Positions 33,713 to 43,297 are shown, counted from the first letter of the stretch. The stretch is DNA of 64,000 bases from Mogibacterium timidum ATCC 33093 (GCF_000525775.1 NZ_JALU01000003.1:1-64000); one strand, 5' to 3'. A program made the numbers and translations. The notes: generated by a model from the sequence alone, not told the origin.

Positions 33713-34939
33713 CTACTTGTAATCCTCGTTGTCGCTCTTCTTGCTGGCGATGTTGAGCCCAATCCACAGAGCAAGGGCAACTAAGGTGAATACAATAAGG
33801 GCGCGGAAGTTTGAATCATACTTGCCGCCTGCTGCCTCGAGCAGCTTGGCTGAAATTATCGGTCCGATAATAGCCGCCGGAATCAGCGAGAAGTTGGCAA
33901 TACTGAAGTTAGTGGCAAAATACTTCGCTCCAAAGGCCTTATTGACGTACGCTGATGTGATCGTTGGAGTTCCTCCGTACGACAATCCTACGAAGATAAG
34001 TCCGATCACAACAAGGATGAGCGAGTGGCTCACTCCCCCTGCAATGAGCAAGGCACCTGCGATAATCATGAAGATGTTGTTTACAATAGATGAAGTCTTA
34101 CGTCCAAACCTATCAAAGTTGTTGCCTGCAACAATTCTGCCTGCTCCGTTAAATAGCGAAACGATCATACCGAGAACTGCCGAACCGCCGTAAGCAACTG
34201 AGATATTCGCAGCACTGTTGATTACCATAAGGCCGGCCGAGTTGAGGGCGATAGCCCAGAGGAAAAAGATCCAAAATCTCGAAGTCTTCATCATTTCCGC
34301 CGAGGTATAGTGATGTGTGTTGTCATCAGCTGCGGCAGTCTTGCTCGCACCTGCTGTCGGTGCTTCCGGAGTCTTGATGATAATCGCAGCTACGAGCAGC
34401 ACAACGAAGATTGCGATTGCGAGCAGCTTAAATGTAGAGAATATACCAATGCCGGCGATGAACTTGGTTACAACGCTTCCGAGAGCCAGCCCGCCCAGGC
34501 CGAAGCCCATAAGCATGATTCCTGAGGCGAGACCGACCTTATCCGGGAACCACTTGGTGATAGTAGTGATTACAGCATTATACCCTATACCTACGCCGCC
34601 TCCGCCAAATATACCGTAGAATATGTAGAGCTTCATAAGGCTGCCGGATGCATCTGCCGGGTTAAGAGTAGATACCATGAAGAATCCTACAAGCAACAGC
34701 ACTGCTGCGATGAGTATTCTCACCTTAACTCCAAACTTCTTGCCAAGCTGTCCGCCGATGAGTCCGCCCAAGCAAAACATAATCATCGAGATTGTGAAGG
34801 TCATAGACATCTGCGCAACTGTCCATGTCTTGAACACCTCGCTGAAAGGTGCTCTGAATAGCGACCATGCGTAAATCAGACCGAGGAATAGCGTCGAAAT
34901 AGTAGCCATCCCGAGATACAACCATCTTTTGTTGTTCAT
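33713..34939 (-). CDS. MFS transporter, oxalate/formate antiporter-like (OFA) family
   Basis: The 408-residue carrier has 12 predicted helices in two halves with a central cytosolic loop (residues ~195-215). N-terminal YLGMATISTLFLGLIYAWSL and the Gly-rich GIFGGGGVGIGYNAVITT with TKWFPDKVGLASGI are typical of OxlT-like OFA carriers, which exchange oxalate/formate or move monocarboxylates such as pyruvate and lactate. The substrate is not determinable. Monocistronic with a strong terminator. Confidence 0.88.
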   Translation of the reverse strand: MNNKRWLYLGMATISTLFLGLIYAWSLFRAPFSEVFKTWTVAQMSMTFTISMIMFCLGGLIGGQLGKKFGVKVRILIAAVLLLVGFFMVSTLNPADASGSLMKLYIFYGIFGGGGVGIGYNAVITTITKWFPDKVGLASGIMLMGFGLGGLALGSVVTKFIAGIGIFSTFKLLAIAIFVVLLVAAIIIKTPEAPTAGASKTAAADDNTHHYTSAEMMKTSRFWIFFLWAIALNSAGLMVINSAANISVAYGGSAVLGMIVSLFNGAGRIVAGNNFDRFGRKTSSIVNNIFMIIAGALLIAGGVSHSLILVVIGLIFVGLSYGGTPTITSAYVNKAFGAKYFATNFSIANFSLIPAAIIGPIISAKLLEAAGGKYDSNFRALIVFTLVALALWIGLNIASKKSDNEDYK

Positions 34940-35100
34940 TTCTTAAACCACCTGTCCTTACCTAGTAACGCCGTCATTACACCGTCGCGACGCATAAAAT
35001 CATGATAATACTCCAATTCGAGCACTAATGCACTAAATGATAACACTTTTTGAGTCTATTTTCTAGCAGCATTTCTCATATTCAGCATATAACTACAGCA

Positions 35101-36477
35101 CTATATCTCCAGCGCTGCCCTGATATGCCTGTATGCGAAGTCCACTGTACTGCCGACTTCTTCGTAGGCAAACGCTTCAAGAGTGGTAATTGTGCACCCC
35201 TCATCAGCAAGCGTCTGCATAGCCGCCTCCATGGGCTCCTTCTGTTTAGACGCACAGCAATCCTTGATTACCTGTACATCGTACCCCTTGGCCATAAGAC
35301 TCTTGGCAGTCTGCATTATGCTTATGTGCGCTTCCAGTCCGGCCAGCACAATCCTGTTGCCCTTGTGCGATTGAAGCAGAGCCTCCAGGTCAGGCGAAGT
35401 CGTGCAATCGAAGTCAACCTTATCTATCTTCTCATAGCTACGCAGCTCGTTTTTGAGTTCTCCTGCAACCGGCTCCGAATCGTATCCGTACTGCTCAGTT
35501 AACAGCGTTGGCAGTTCAAGTATATTCAAGCATCTTGCCAGCTTCAGCACATTGTTCATGAACCTCTCACTTTTCCTCATCTCCGGAATCATGTGTTTTT
35601 GCACATCCATGATTATACACAAGGTTCTGTCGGAGCTGAGTCCGCGGAGCTTGGCCAGCATACCGCTGTCTACGCGGTTCACTCTGTATGGCGTAACTGT
35701 TGTGTAGCCATCCGCAAGAGCGTAGAGATCTGTATAAGCAGGTGCAGCACTTCCGTCTGTGACGTCGGCCCTGTACCTATATTCACCGTTAATGTGCGAG
35801 GGATCTACTGCATTCGATGAAAGCTCAATGACACCTGCATTAGTCGCCGGAGAATTGCTGCCATTAGCTTCGTTCATGCCGTCCGTTTCATGAACGGCCT
35901 TCACAAAGGTGTTATCGAATCCGATTCCACCTGCCTCAGTGTACCTTGTCCCCTTAATCTGCCATTTGGGCAGGTCAGGCGAGTTCACGTTGAGGATTAT
36001 TCCTTGAGGCAGCTGCTTGGCTACCTCAAGCAGCTCCGGCAGCATCTCGCAGATGTATTCAAAATGTGTCGCGCTGTGACTGGTCACCGATAGTGCAAGT
36101 GCTTTATATCCATTCAAAGCACCCTCGTTGGCAATTGCAAAGGTACCCGAATAATTGATATCTGTGCCTGCATTCCCACCGTGATTGATGCCGCCGATTA
36201 CATAATCCGGCTCAATTCCTTCAGCTCTCAGCATATCTATACCGAATTTTGCACAGTCCGCAGGCGTACCTGTGAGAGCAATCGCCCTTTCAGCTCCCTC
36301 CAGCTCAATCTCGCGCGCAGTCACTAGACCGCTCAGAGTTATAGCCTGCCCGTGTCCACTGCACTGCGAAGCAGGCGCTACAACATACACCTCCGCCATG
36401 TGAGACAGAAAGCGTACCAGCGTACGAAGTCCAAACGATTCTATTCCGTCGTCGTTGCCAACTAATATTCTATTCAT
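35101..36477 (-). CDS. Fusion: SurE-type 5'/3'-nucleotidase + isochorismatase-like domain
   Basis: The 458-residue protein joins two domains. Residues 1-265 are SurE (nucleoside 5'/3'-monophosphatase): NDDGI with metal ligands Asp9-Asp10, Ser40 in QCSGHGQAITL, Asn98 in GGINHGGNAG and INYSGTFAIANEGA. Residues ~283-450 are an isochorismatase/cysteine-hydrolase fold with Asp291 (IIMDVQKHM) and Lys353. The nucleophile position reads LEAHISIMQT, with Ser386 where active members have Cys, and the rest (KGYDVQVIKDCCASK) fits. The second domain is therefore probably not a normal hydrolase. The start overlaps the MocR gene end by 8 nt, so it is in that operon. Confidence 0.88.
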   Translation of the reverse strand: MNRILVGNDDGIESFGLRTLVRFLSHMAEVYVVAPASQCSGHGQAITLSGLVTAREIELEGAERAIALTGTPADCAKFGIDMLRAEGIEPDYVIGGINHGGNAGTDINYSGTFAIANEGALNGYKALALSVTSHSATHFEYICEMLPELLEVAKQLPQGIILNVNSPDLPKWQIKGTRYTEAGGIGFDNTFVKAVHETDGMNEANGSNSPATNAGVIELSSNAVDPSHINGEYRYRADVTDGSAAPAYTDLYALADGYTTVTPYRVNRVDSGMLAKLRGLSSDRTLCIIMDVQKHMIPEMRKSERFMNNVLKLARCLNILELPTLLTEQYGYDSEPVAGELKNELRSYEKIDKVDFDCTTSPDLEALLQSHKGNRIVLAGLEAHISIMQTAKSLMAKGYDVQVIKDCCASKQKEPMEAAMQTLADEGCTITTLEAFAYEEVGSTVDFAYRHIRAALEI

Positions 36478-37891
36478 TGAGATACCTCATTCCCTTCTTT
36501 ATATTTCCTACATACATCTTGATAAGCAGCCTCAGCAGCGGTTCCGAAACCCTATAGAAATAGAAATACAGAACCTGCTCCTCCTCCGTGCAGAGATCCG
36601 AAACGGGATTCATCATGAGTCCCACGTTTTTTGCCAGCTGACAGAGCTGCTCCGCCGGCACAGGAAGCATAATCCTAAGCATGACCGCCAGTCCCGACTT
36701 GGAATCTATGGCTTCAATCAAACCATCGCCATATTCCTTGAACATCTCCATCGTGGTATGGAGCTTCTCGGCGTTACGCTTCCTGCATTTCTTGATGTGC
36801 CTGTGATAGTACCCATCCTCCATGTAGAGAGCAAGGCAGATCTGCTCCGCCTTGGAACATGTCTGTGCGTAACGACTCTTGATTCTGTTAAACACCTCCA
36901 CAAGCTCATGCGGCAGCACCATATAGCTAATCTTGATTGATGCAAAAAGCGTTGATGAGAAGGAGCCGAGGTACACGACTCTTCCCGACCTGTCGAGGCC
37001 CTGCAAAGCCGGAATAGGCTTACCGAAATATCTGAGCTCGCTGTCGTAGTCATCTTCCAATATATAGCTGTCGTTGTCCTCCGCCCATTTTATCAGCTCA
37101 TATCTCCTGCCTATCGGCATTACTGCACCTGACGGGAACTGATTTGAAGGATTGACGTACACGAGACTTCTCATATTGACGGGCAAACGCTCAATCGTGA
37201 TGCCGTTCTCACGAACGGGAATATTGGAAAGGCTTACCCCTTCATCCTTAAATATCTCGCGAACCGGTCCATATCCCGGAAATTCCATCGCTGCGTTGCT
37301 GATGCCGAGATCTCTCAGTATTCGAATGAGATGCGTGGCAAGCTGCTGCGAGCCGGCGCCTATCACTACCTGCTCCGGCGAGCATTTTACACCGCGGCCT
37401 GCGTAAAGGTATTTGGCAATCTCATAGCGGAGAGCCGCTTCTCCCTGTACGTCCGCTTCAGTCTGCAGCGCATACGCATACTCGTTAAACACCTTGCTCA
37501 TGCACTTCTTCCACTTGGAGAACTCAAAGCTCTCCTCATCATATATGAGCGATCTCTCCTTGGCAGTCTTGCTGCTCTCCGGCGGCAGCAGTTCATCCAA
37601 CGTGAGCTCATCCCCGGCCTCGCCGGCGCCTACGGCACCCGAAATGTCGTCGCTCACATAGTAGCCTGACTTGGGGCGACTCTCAATGTAGCCCTCGACC
37701 AACAGCTGGTTATATGCGGTCTCAACCGTTGTCACGCTGATATCGTTGGCCTTTGCAAGACCGCGTAGCGAGGGCAGCTTCATGCCGGCCTCAAACTCCC
37801 CGGAAAGAATTCTCGCCTTAATCTGATCAAAAATCTGTATATATAGATTTTGGCTATTATTATCTTCAAAATCGAAAATAATGCTTCTCAT
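36470..37891 (-). CDS. MocR/PdxR-type regulator (GntR HTH + aminotransferase-like domain), PLP lysine missing
   Basis: The 473-residue protein has a GntR winged helix (residues ~10-80: LPSLRGLAKANDISVTTVET, then AYNQLLVEGYIESRPKSGYY) and a fold-type I aminotransferase domain. The domain keeps VYVNPSNQFPSG and LEDDYDSELRY. The PLP-lysine motif, usually GTFSKxLxPxLRxxYM, reads GSFSSTLFASIKISYM, with Ser313 in place of the lysine. MocR proteins such as PdxR and GabR sense PLP or its adducts. It is divergent from an ECF S component and a B6 kinase, so B6 control is likely, though covalent PLP binding is not. Confidence 0.9.
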   Translation of the reverse strand: MRSIIFDFEDNNSQNLYIQIFDQIKARILSGEFEAGMKLPSLRGLAKANDISVTTVETAYNQLLVEGYIESRPKSGYYVSDDISGAVGAGEAGDELTLDELLPPESSKTAKERSLIYDEESFEFSKWKKCMSKVFNEYAYALQTEADVQGEAALRYEIAKYLYAGRGVKCSPEQVVIGAGSQQLATHLIRILRDLGISNAAMEFPGYGPVREIFKDEGVSLSNIPVRENGITIERLPVNMRSLVYVNPSNQFPSGAVMPIGRRYELIKWAEDNDSYILEDDYDSELRYFGKPIPALQGLDRSGRVVYLGSFSSTLFASIKISYMVLPHELVEVFNRIKSRYAQTCSKAEQICLALYMEDGYYHRHIKKCRKRNAEKLHTTMEMFKEYGDGLIEAIDSKSGLAVMLRIMLPVPAEQLCQLAKNVGLMMNPVSDLCTEEEQVLYFYFYRVSEPLLRLLIKMYVGNIKKGMRYLNE

Positions 37892-38030
37892 CGTGCAATT
37901 TCCCCTATCTGTATTCTAAAAATTTACAGTAATTGTATATTTTCATGGCTGCAATATATTGTTATTATAATACTCGCCAGTTTGCTACACAATGATTAAA
38001 TTTAAATCACATCGGATTATGGAGGCAGAA
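37892..38030. promoter_or_regulatory. Divergent promoter region, MocR / ECF S component
   Basis: A perfect TATAAT (37966-37971) faces the plus-strand gene; no good -35 lies at 17 nt (TTTCAT-like). AT-rich repeats such as AATTGTATATT and AATATATTGTTATT nearby are candidate MocR sites. Confidence 0.4.
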
Positions 38031-38633
38031 ATGATAGACAGCAAAACGGAATCCGGCAGGGTTAACAAGCTTGATAGATCCAGCAAGACCATGCTTTTAG
38101 TCACTACAGCGATGATGACAGCAATGGTCATGATTGCTACCACTTTTTTTAAACTTCCCAACGCCATGGGTTACATCCACCTAGGTGACGGGTTAGTGTT
38201 ACTTTCAGCCATCGTGCTGCCCAGAAAGTGCGCCTGCTTCGCCGGAGGTGTTGGCGCAGCGCTTGCTGACATTTATGGCGGGTACGCTGTCTGGGCACCT
38301 TGGACGCTTGTCATCAAGGCTATAATGGTTATAATCGTACAGATCGCATTTGGATATGCGATGAATAAGATGCTGCAAGGCAGGCGCTTAGCCGGAGTTG
38401 CAGGTTTGCCGCTTGTCGAGCTCTTCGCCTACGCGATTTCAGTCGTTTGGACCGTTGCCGGCTACTATGTAGCGCAAGGCGTAATTTACGGCAACTGGGT
38501 AGCTCCAATTGCCGACATGCCGGGCAATGTTCTACAAGCGGTGGTCGGAGCAGTCATAGCAATTGCCGTATCAACCGCGCTAAGCCGGACATCCTGGGGC
38601 AAGCGCTTTTTCTACAGGCGATCTATGCAGTAG
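38031..38633 (+). CDS. ECF transporter S component, probable vitamin B6 uptake (PdxU-like)
   Basis: The 200-residue membrane protein has about six helices. The LPNAMGYIHLGDGLVLLSAI stretch and the APWTLVIKAIM loop are typical of the HmpT/PdxU2-related S-component family (COG4720-like, as I recall it). S components bind a vitamin and dock on EcfT/EcfA; such a shared module is encoded at 12.3-14.8 kb. Adjacency to a pyridoxal/pyridoxamine kinase and a MocR regulator points to vitamin B6. ATG 38031 has GGAGG 6 nt upstream; an in-frame ATG at 37992 lacks one. Confidence 0.85.
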   Translation: MIDSKTESGRVNKLDRSSKTMLLVTTAMMTAMVMIATTFFKLPNAMGYIHLGDGLVLLSAIVLPRKCACFAGGVGAALADIYGGYAVWAPWTLVIKAIMVIIVQIAFGYAMNKMLQGRRLAGVAGLPLVELFAYAISVVWTVAGYYVAQGVIYGNWVAPIADMPGNVLQAVVGAVIAIAVSTALSRTSWGKRFFYRRSMQ

Positions 38634-38917
38634 GGGCAAGCTCCAAGCTATTAATACAAGCTCGGGATTATTGATGCAGACTCAAAATTATTAACATTAA
38701 CGCAAAATGAGATTGTTGACGCAGGGTCGCAGCTAAAAAAATCAATTGGCGACATATGCAGAATGCGTATTTCGGCATCATACAGTTCTCTGTATTTTCA
38801 GATCCTGTGTCTATATGCCCGTGCCTGCTCTACGCTTACACTAAGCTATAGGTTGCAAATATCAGATAAATAGCCTGCGTCAGATTGCACACATCAGAAA
38901 ATATAAGGGAGATTTCA

Positions 38918-39751
38918 ATGGACTACAAGAGAATACTTTCAATTCAGGATATATCGTGCGTCGGACAGTGCTCGCTCACTGTAGCGCTGCCGATCCTGTC
39001 GGCCTGCGGTCATGAGACCGCAATCCTGCCGGCAGCCGTGCTATCCAATCACACCGGAGGATTCAAAGGGTTCACGTGCCACGACCTTACGAGCGACATT
39101 CCGGGAATTCTCGAACAGTGGGAGACCGAAGGGATTGCATTTGACGGAGCCTACACGGGATATCTGGGCAGCAGCGAGCAGATTGCCTATGTAAAGGATA
39201 TATTTGACAGGCTCGTATCACCGGACGGATTGCGCGTTGTCGATCCGGCTATGGCCGACTCAGGGGCTCTGTATCCCGCCTTCGACATGGACTTTGTAGA
39301 AGTCATGAAGTCTCTCGTCGCAGCAGCTGATATTGCGCTGCCTAATATAACGGAAGCTTCGTTGCTCACCGGCATCGAATACAGAAAACATTACGACAGG
39401 TCTTATGCAAATGCGCTTATCGACGGCATCCACGCGCTCGGCACAGGGACGGTAATCATGACAGGTGTCAGCTACGATGACACAACTACCGGCATCCTAG
39501 TCTCCGACGAAAAAGGATGTCAATATATAATGCATGAAAAGCTGCCGGTTTCTTGCCACGGCACCGGCGATGTGTTCGCATCCGCTTTTGTAGGCGCATA
39601 TCTGGCGGGAAAGGGCAAGCCCGAGGCCGCAAAAATCGCCGGAGAATACGTACTCAGCTGCATCAGGAACACAATTGATGACCAGGAACACTGGTACGGT
39701 GTCAAGTTCGAGCCAATGCTCGGCGAACTCATTACGGCTATCCGCAGATAG
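38918..39751 (+). CDS. Pyridoxamine/pyridoxal kinase
   Basis: The 277-residue ribokinase-superfamily enzyme phosphorylates B6 vitamers. It has the PdxK/PdxY-type N-terminus (ILSIQDISCVGQCSLTVALP), VVDPAMAD, LPNITEASLLTG and the catalytic anion hole as SCHGTGDVFASAF. ATG 38918 follows AAGGGAG; the open frame extends 11 codons upstream without a ribosome site. It lies 284 nt after the S component, with no terminator seen between, so salvage uptake and phosphorylation are probably co-expressed. Confidence 0.9.
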   Translation: MDYKRILSIQDISCVGQCSLTVALPILSACGHETAILPAAVLSNHTGGFKGFTCHDLTSDIPGILEQWETEGIAFDGAYTGYLGSSEQIAYVKDIFDRLVSPDGLRVVDPAMADSGALYPAFDMDFVEVMKSLVAAADIALPNITEASLLTGIEYRKHYDRSYANALIDGIHALGTGTVIMTGVSYDDTTTGILVSDEKGCQYIMHEKLPVSCHGTGDVFASAFVGAYLAGKGKPEAAKIAGEYVLSCIRNTIDDQEHWYGVKFEPMLGELITAIRR

Positions 39752-39799
39752 ATATATATGATAATATGACAGAGACAACAACTATGAAGGAGTCTCTAA

Positions 39800-41296
39800 A
39801 TGAACGACAAGATAGCGGGTAAGTTCCGCGGCACCGGAATCAAGGCCGGACTTATGTACGGTATGGCCGAGTTCTACGGCGGAGGTGCTTTTGTTATTAT
39901 CAACACCTTCTTTCTGGTGTTCCTGACAAAAGCTCTTGGAATCCCGGCTGCACTGGCCGGCGCTATTCCGATGGTCGGCAAGGTATGGGATGCAGTTACC
40001 GACCCGATGATGGGTAACATTACAGACCGGACGGTGTCGCGTTTCGGGGCAAAACGTCTCTATATATTGGTAGGCGGTGTCGTTTCGGCTATTTCGTTTG
40101 TGATGCTGTGGACAACCATCCCTTCCGGGAACACAACCATGCTGTTCATCTATTACATAGTGATGTACTGCTTGTTTTCCACAGGCTTCACGATTATCAT
40201 GGTACCTTACAACGGGTTGCTGCCTGATATGATCGACAGCTATACTGTCCGAGCAAAATTCTCCAGCATAAGGATGATCTGGTCGACAATCGGCGCTATC
40301 GCTGCCGGCATGATTCCAACTCTGCTTATCAAGGACACACTGAATACCGGCATGTACCTCAAGGTCGCTATCCTGTTTGGATTTATGTTCGGATTTTCGG
40401 CGATTGTGACATTTGCGGGCACGTGGGAAAAGCTCAAGAATCCGGTTCGCACAAGGCTTGCGGATAGCTTCTCCGAGGCTGCTTCGGTCTTCAAGAGCCG
40501 CTCATTTAGAATATTTATCGGAATATACCTGTCGGGACAGTGTGCGATGGACTTCGTGTCCGGTATGGCTATTTATTATGTGGATGAAGTGCTTAACGGC
40601 TATGGCAGCGGATATCTGATCATGCTCATGGGCGTGCTGATGGTATCACAGCTGCTCGGAATGTTAGTGTTCACACCTATAATGACCAGGACATCCAAGC
40701 GCACCACCATCCTAATCGGTGCACCCATCAGAATTGTTTCAACACTGGGATTACTCGCCTTCTCCTACGAGGGCGCGCCTATCATCCCTATTCTGGCGCT
40801 CGCCGCAGGCATCGGTATTGGCAACGCGGCAACGCTCACGAGCATCTTCGCTATCCTCGCTGATATGGCGGATGTCGATGAGCTCATCACCTCGACCAGC
40901 CGCCCGGGCATAGTGTCAGGCATGGCGACATTCGCAAGGAAGATTTCCGCAGGACTTTCGGTCTGGATTATCGGTATACTGCTGTCTCTGGTCGGTTATG
41001 ACGCTAAGCTCGCGCAGAGCGGCATCAGACAGGCACTATTCACGCAGCGGGGAATTGCGATGATTTTCATAATTATTCCGGTCGTACTCGTAGCATTTCT
41101 GCTACTATTTGGTTACATCTTCCCTATCACAAACAAAGAATTCACTGTAGTCAAGCAGGACATCGCCAGAAGGCGCGGTGAGGATGACAGCGTGGCAACA
41201 GATGAGGAGAAGCGCATACTCGAGAGGGCTACGGGCTTTGCATACGAGGATTTGTGGAAGAAATCCAACGAACACAGGATTCATAATCATAAATAA
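39800..41296 (+). CDS. GPH-family (MelB-like) sugar:cation symporter
   Basis: The 498-residue MFS carrier has 12 helices and the glycoside-pentoside-hexuronide hallmarks: early Asp-rich GKVWDAVTDPMMGNITDRT and MVPYNGLLPDMIDSY. A hydrophilic C-terminal tail of about 45 residues follows. It starts 48 nt after the kinase with AAGGAG upstream. The substrate could be a sugar, or given the next two genes a glycerophosphodiester, which is inference. Confidence 0.88.
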   Translation: MNDKIAGKFRGTGIKAGLMYGMAEFYGGGAFVIINTFFLVFLTKALGIPAALAGAIPMVGKVWDAVTDPMMGNITDRTVSRFGAKRLYILVGGVVSAISFVMLWTTIPSGNTTMLFIYYIVMYCLFSTGFTIIMVPYNGLLPDMIDSYTVRAKFSSIRMIWSTIGAIAAGMIPTLLIKDTLNTGMYLKVAILFGFMFGFSAIVTFAGTWEKLKNPVRTRLADSFSEAASVFKSRSFRIFIGIYLSGQCAMDFVSGMAIYYVDEVLNGYGSGYLIMLMGVLMVSQLLGMLVFTPIMTRTSKRTTILIGAPIRIVSTLGLLAFSYEGAPIIPILALAAGIGIGNAATLTSIFAILADMADVDELITSTSRPGIVSGMATFARKISAGLSVWIIGILLSLVGYDAKLAQSGIRQALFTQRGIAMIFIIIPVVLVAFLLLFGYIFPITNKEFTVVKQDIARRRGEDDSVATDEEKRILERATGFAYEDLWKKSNEHRIHNHK

Positions 41297-41310
41297 ACGC
41301 GTTTAAGAGA

Positions 41311-41340
41311 GCGCAAATTCAAGGCAGCTTGAATTTGTGC
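41311..41340 (+). terminator. Hairpin after the GPH symporter gene
   Basis: GCGCAAATTCAAG and CTTGAATTTGTGC pair over 13 positions (one G-U) around GCAG, followed by CTTTGC. The weak T-run suggests partial termination. Confidence 0.5.
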
Positions 41341-41382
41341 CTTTGCTGTATATGTGGTGTAATATATCACATGGAGGATATC

Positions 41383-42159
41383 ATGAATAAATTAGCTGAA
41401 GCATTAAATATCTCGGACAAAACACGTCCGCAGGTATGGGCCCACCGCGGCGCAAGCGGTTACTGCCCCGAGAACACGCTGCCTGCATTCCTGAAGGCGC
41501 ACGAGCTCGGTGCTGACGGCATAGAGCTTGATGTGCAGATGAGCAGCGACGGCGAGCTCGTAGTCTGCCATGATGAAAAGGTGGATAGGACATCGAGCGG
41601 CAGCGGCTGGATCAAGGACATGACGCTTGCAGAGCTCAGGTCTCTGGATTTCTCCGGCGGCCGTGCGGAATTCGCCGGAGTCACTATTCCTACTATGCGT
41701 GAAGTATTTGAACTGATTGCCACTACCGATATGATTATCAATGTTGAGCTCAAGACAGGCATCATTTTCTACCCGGACATGGCTGAAAAGCTGTTGCAGC
41801 TCGCCGCGGAATGTGGTTGTGAAGACCGGGTTCTGTACTCTTCGTTCAACCATTATACAATCACTCACATGCGCGAGCTGAATCCGGATGCCAAGCTCGG
41901 TTTCCTGTATGCGGACGGCACGATAGGCATGCCCGACTATGCTGTGAGATATGGAGTGCAAGCATTACATCCTGCACTCTACAACATTCAGTTTCCCGGC
42001 TTCATAGAGGAGTGCAAGCGCAAGGGTCTTGCGGTCAACGTCTGGACCGTTAATGAGGAGGAGCACATGAAGCTGGCCGTTAGCGCCGGCGTCGACGCTA
42101 TAATAACCAATTATCCGGATAAGGCACTGGCAGTAATTGAGAAGCAATATGAGCATTAA
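41383..42159 (+). CDS. Glycerophosphodiester phosphodiesterase (GDPD)
   Basis: The 258-residue TIM-barrel enzyme hydrolyses glycerophosphodiesters to glycerol-3-phosphate and an alcohol. Catalytic and metal motifs are WAHRGASGYCPENT, GIELDVQMSSDGELVVCHD and NVELK. No signal peptide, so it is cytosolic. ATG 41383 has GGAGG 5 nt upstream; the longer open frame from 41329 does not. Its end overlaps the next gene by 11 nt. Confidence 0.93.
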   Translation: MNKLAEALNISDKTRPQVWAHRGASGYCPENTLPAFLKAHELGADGIELDVQMSSDGELVVCHDEKVDRTSSGSGWIKDMTLAELRSLDFSGGRAEFAGVTIPTMREVFELIATTDMIINVELKTGIIFYPDMAEKLLQLAAECGCEDRVLYSSFNHYTITHMRELNPDAKLGFLYADGTIGMPDYAVRYGVQALHPALYNIQFPGFIEECKRKGLAVNVWTVNEEEHMKLAVSAGVDAIITNYPDKALAVIEKQYEH

Positions 42160-43237
42160 AAAGAAAAATAAAGATATGCATAATTCCCCACTCATACTGA
42201 AGCCGGACTCAATGAAGCAATTTGATTTCCCTCCCGGAGTCAGGATGCTGGGCGAAGACGACTATGCGGATCACATGGCAGGTGCCAACAAGGAGTGGCG
42301 TGACAAATACGTACAATCGGGAGATTTTGCTGCTGCAGACGGATTGAAGCTCCGGTATTATCACGCAGTTCGGCCATCAGGGGAGCACCCGAAGGGATGT
42401 GTCGTAATTCTGCATGGCTACTGCGGATTCTGGGGCAAATTCCACGAGATGTCGGAATACTATTGGCAGGGCGGATACGAGGTATTCTTCCTCGAGCAGC
42501 GAGGGCATGGATATTCCGGAAGAGAGATTGATGTGGTGGACATGGTTCATGTACGCGATTTTGCCGACTATGTCAGCGACCTGCTTATATTCATGGATGA
42601 GATAGTTAACCCTGTCACAGCTGATCTGAAGCACATTATGTACGCTCATTCTATGGGCGGAGCTGTCGGCGCGCTCTTTCTGGAGCAGCATCCGGGATAT
42701 TTTGATGCAGCTGTGCTCAGCACCCCGATGTTTGCAATTGACACAGGCACTACACCCAAGCTGCTGCTCTATCTGCTGAGAGCCAAGAGCAGGCTGCTTC
42801 ACCAAGTCGAAGAGCCATTCCCCGGCGGCAAGCCCTGGACCGGCAGGAACGTATTCAATACAAGCAGCACCATGTCGCAAGCCCGCTACCTCTACATATT
42901 CAATCAGCGATTGGCGGACACCCACTATCAGACGAATCGTCTTTCGAACGGATGGGGTGCTGCGAGCCTCCGAGCTATGTCACAGCTGCATAGGCAGGCG
43001 AGCAATATCAACATACCAATCCTGATGTTCAATGCCGGCAATGACTCATTACTATCACCTGCGGGCCATTACAGCTTTGCGAAGAAGGTCTCACACATTG
43101 AGTTCTATATCTACGAGGATTCGAAGCACGAGATATTTAATGCTGCCGACAATATCAGGTGTGACTACTATTCCAGAATATTCAAATTTATTGATGATAA
43201 TGGGAAAGTGCACACTGAAGGCTGCTCAAATCAGTAA
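42149..43237 (+). CDS. Alpha/beta hydrolase, lysophospholipase/monoacylglycerol lipase type
   Basis: The 362-residue hydrolase has the oxyanion stretch VVILHGYCGFWGKF, nucleophile AHSMGGAVG, acid NAGNDSLLS and His in EDSKHEIFNA, close to PldB/monoacylglycerol lipase. FFLEQRGHGYS matches the family. An N-terminal extension of about 60 residues precedes the fold. It is translationally coupled to the GDPD gene; together they could degrade phospholipids to glycerol-3-phosphate. ATG 42149 is preferred over a TTG at 42137. Confidence 0.9.
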   Translation: MSIKKKNKDMHNSPLILKPDSMKQFDFPPGVRMLGEDDYADHMAGANKEWRDKYVQSGDFAAADGLKLRYYHAVRPSGEHPKGCVVILHGYCGFWGKFHEMSEYYWQGGYEVFFLEQRGHGYSGREIDVVDMVHVRDFADYVSDLLIFMDEIVNPVTADLKHIMYAHSMGGAVGALFLEQHPGYFDAAVLSTPMFAIDTGTTPKLLLYLLRAKSRLLHQVEEPFPGGKPWTGRNVFNTSSTMSQARYLYIFNQRLADTHYQTNRLSNGWGAASLRAMSQLHRQASNINIPILMFNAGNDSLLSPAGHYSFAKKVSHIEFYIYEDSKHEIFNAADNIRCDYYSRIFKFIDDNGKVHTEGCSNQ

Positions 43238-43297
43238 TTTTAATTCCCGAGGGATATCGACAGAGTCCGTAGAAATCCAGCTATTCCGATTTTTCAT

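Noticed and set aside
36470-37891. Calling the MocR protein a functional aminotransferase
   Set aside because: The N-terminal GntR domain and absence of the PLP lysine make catalysis unlikely.
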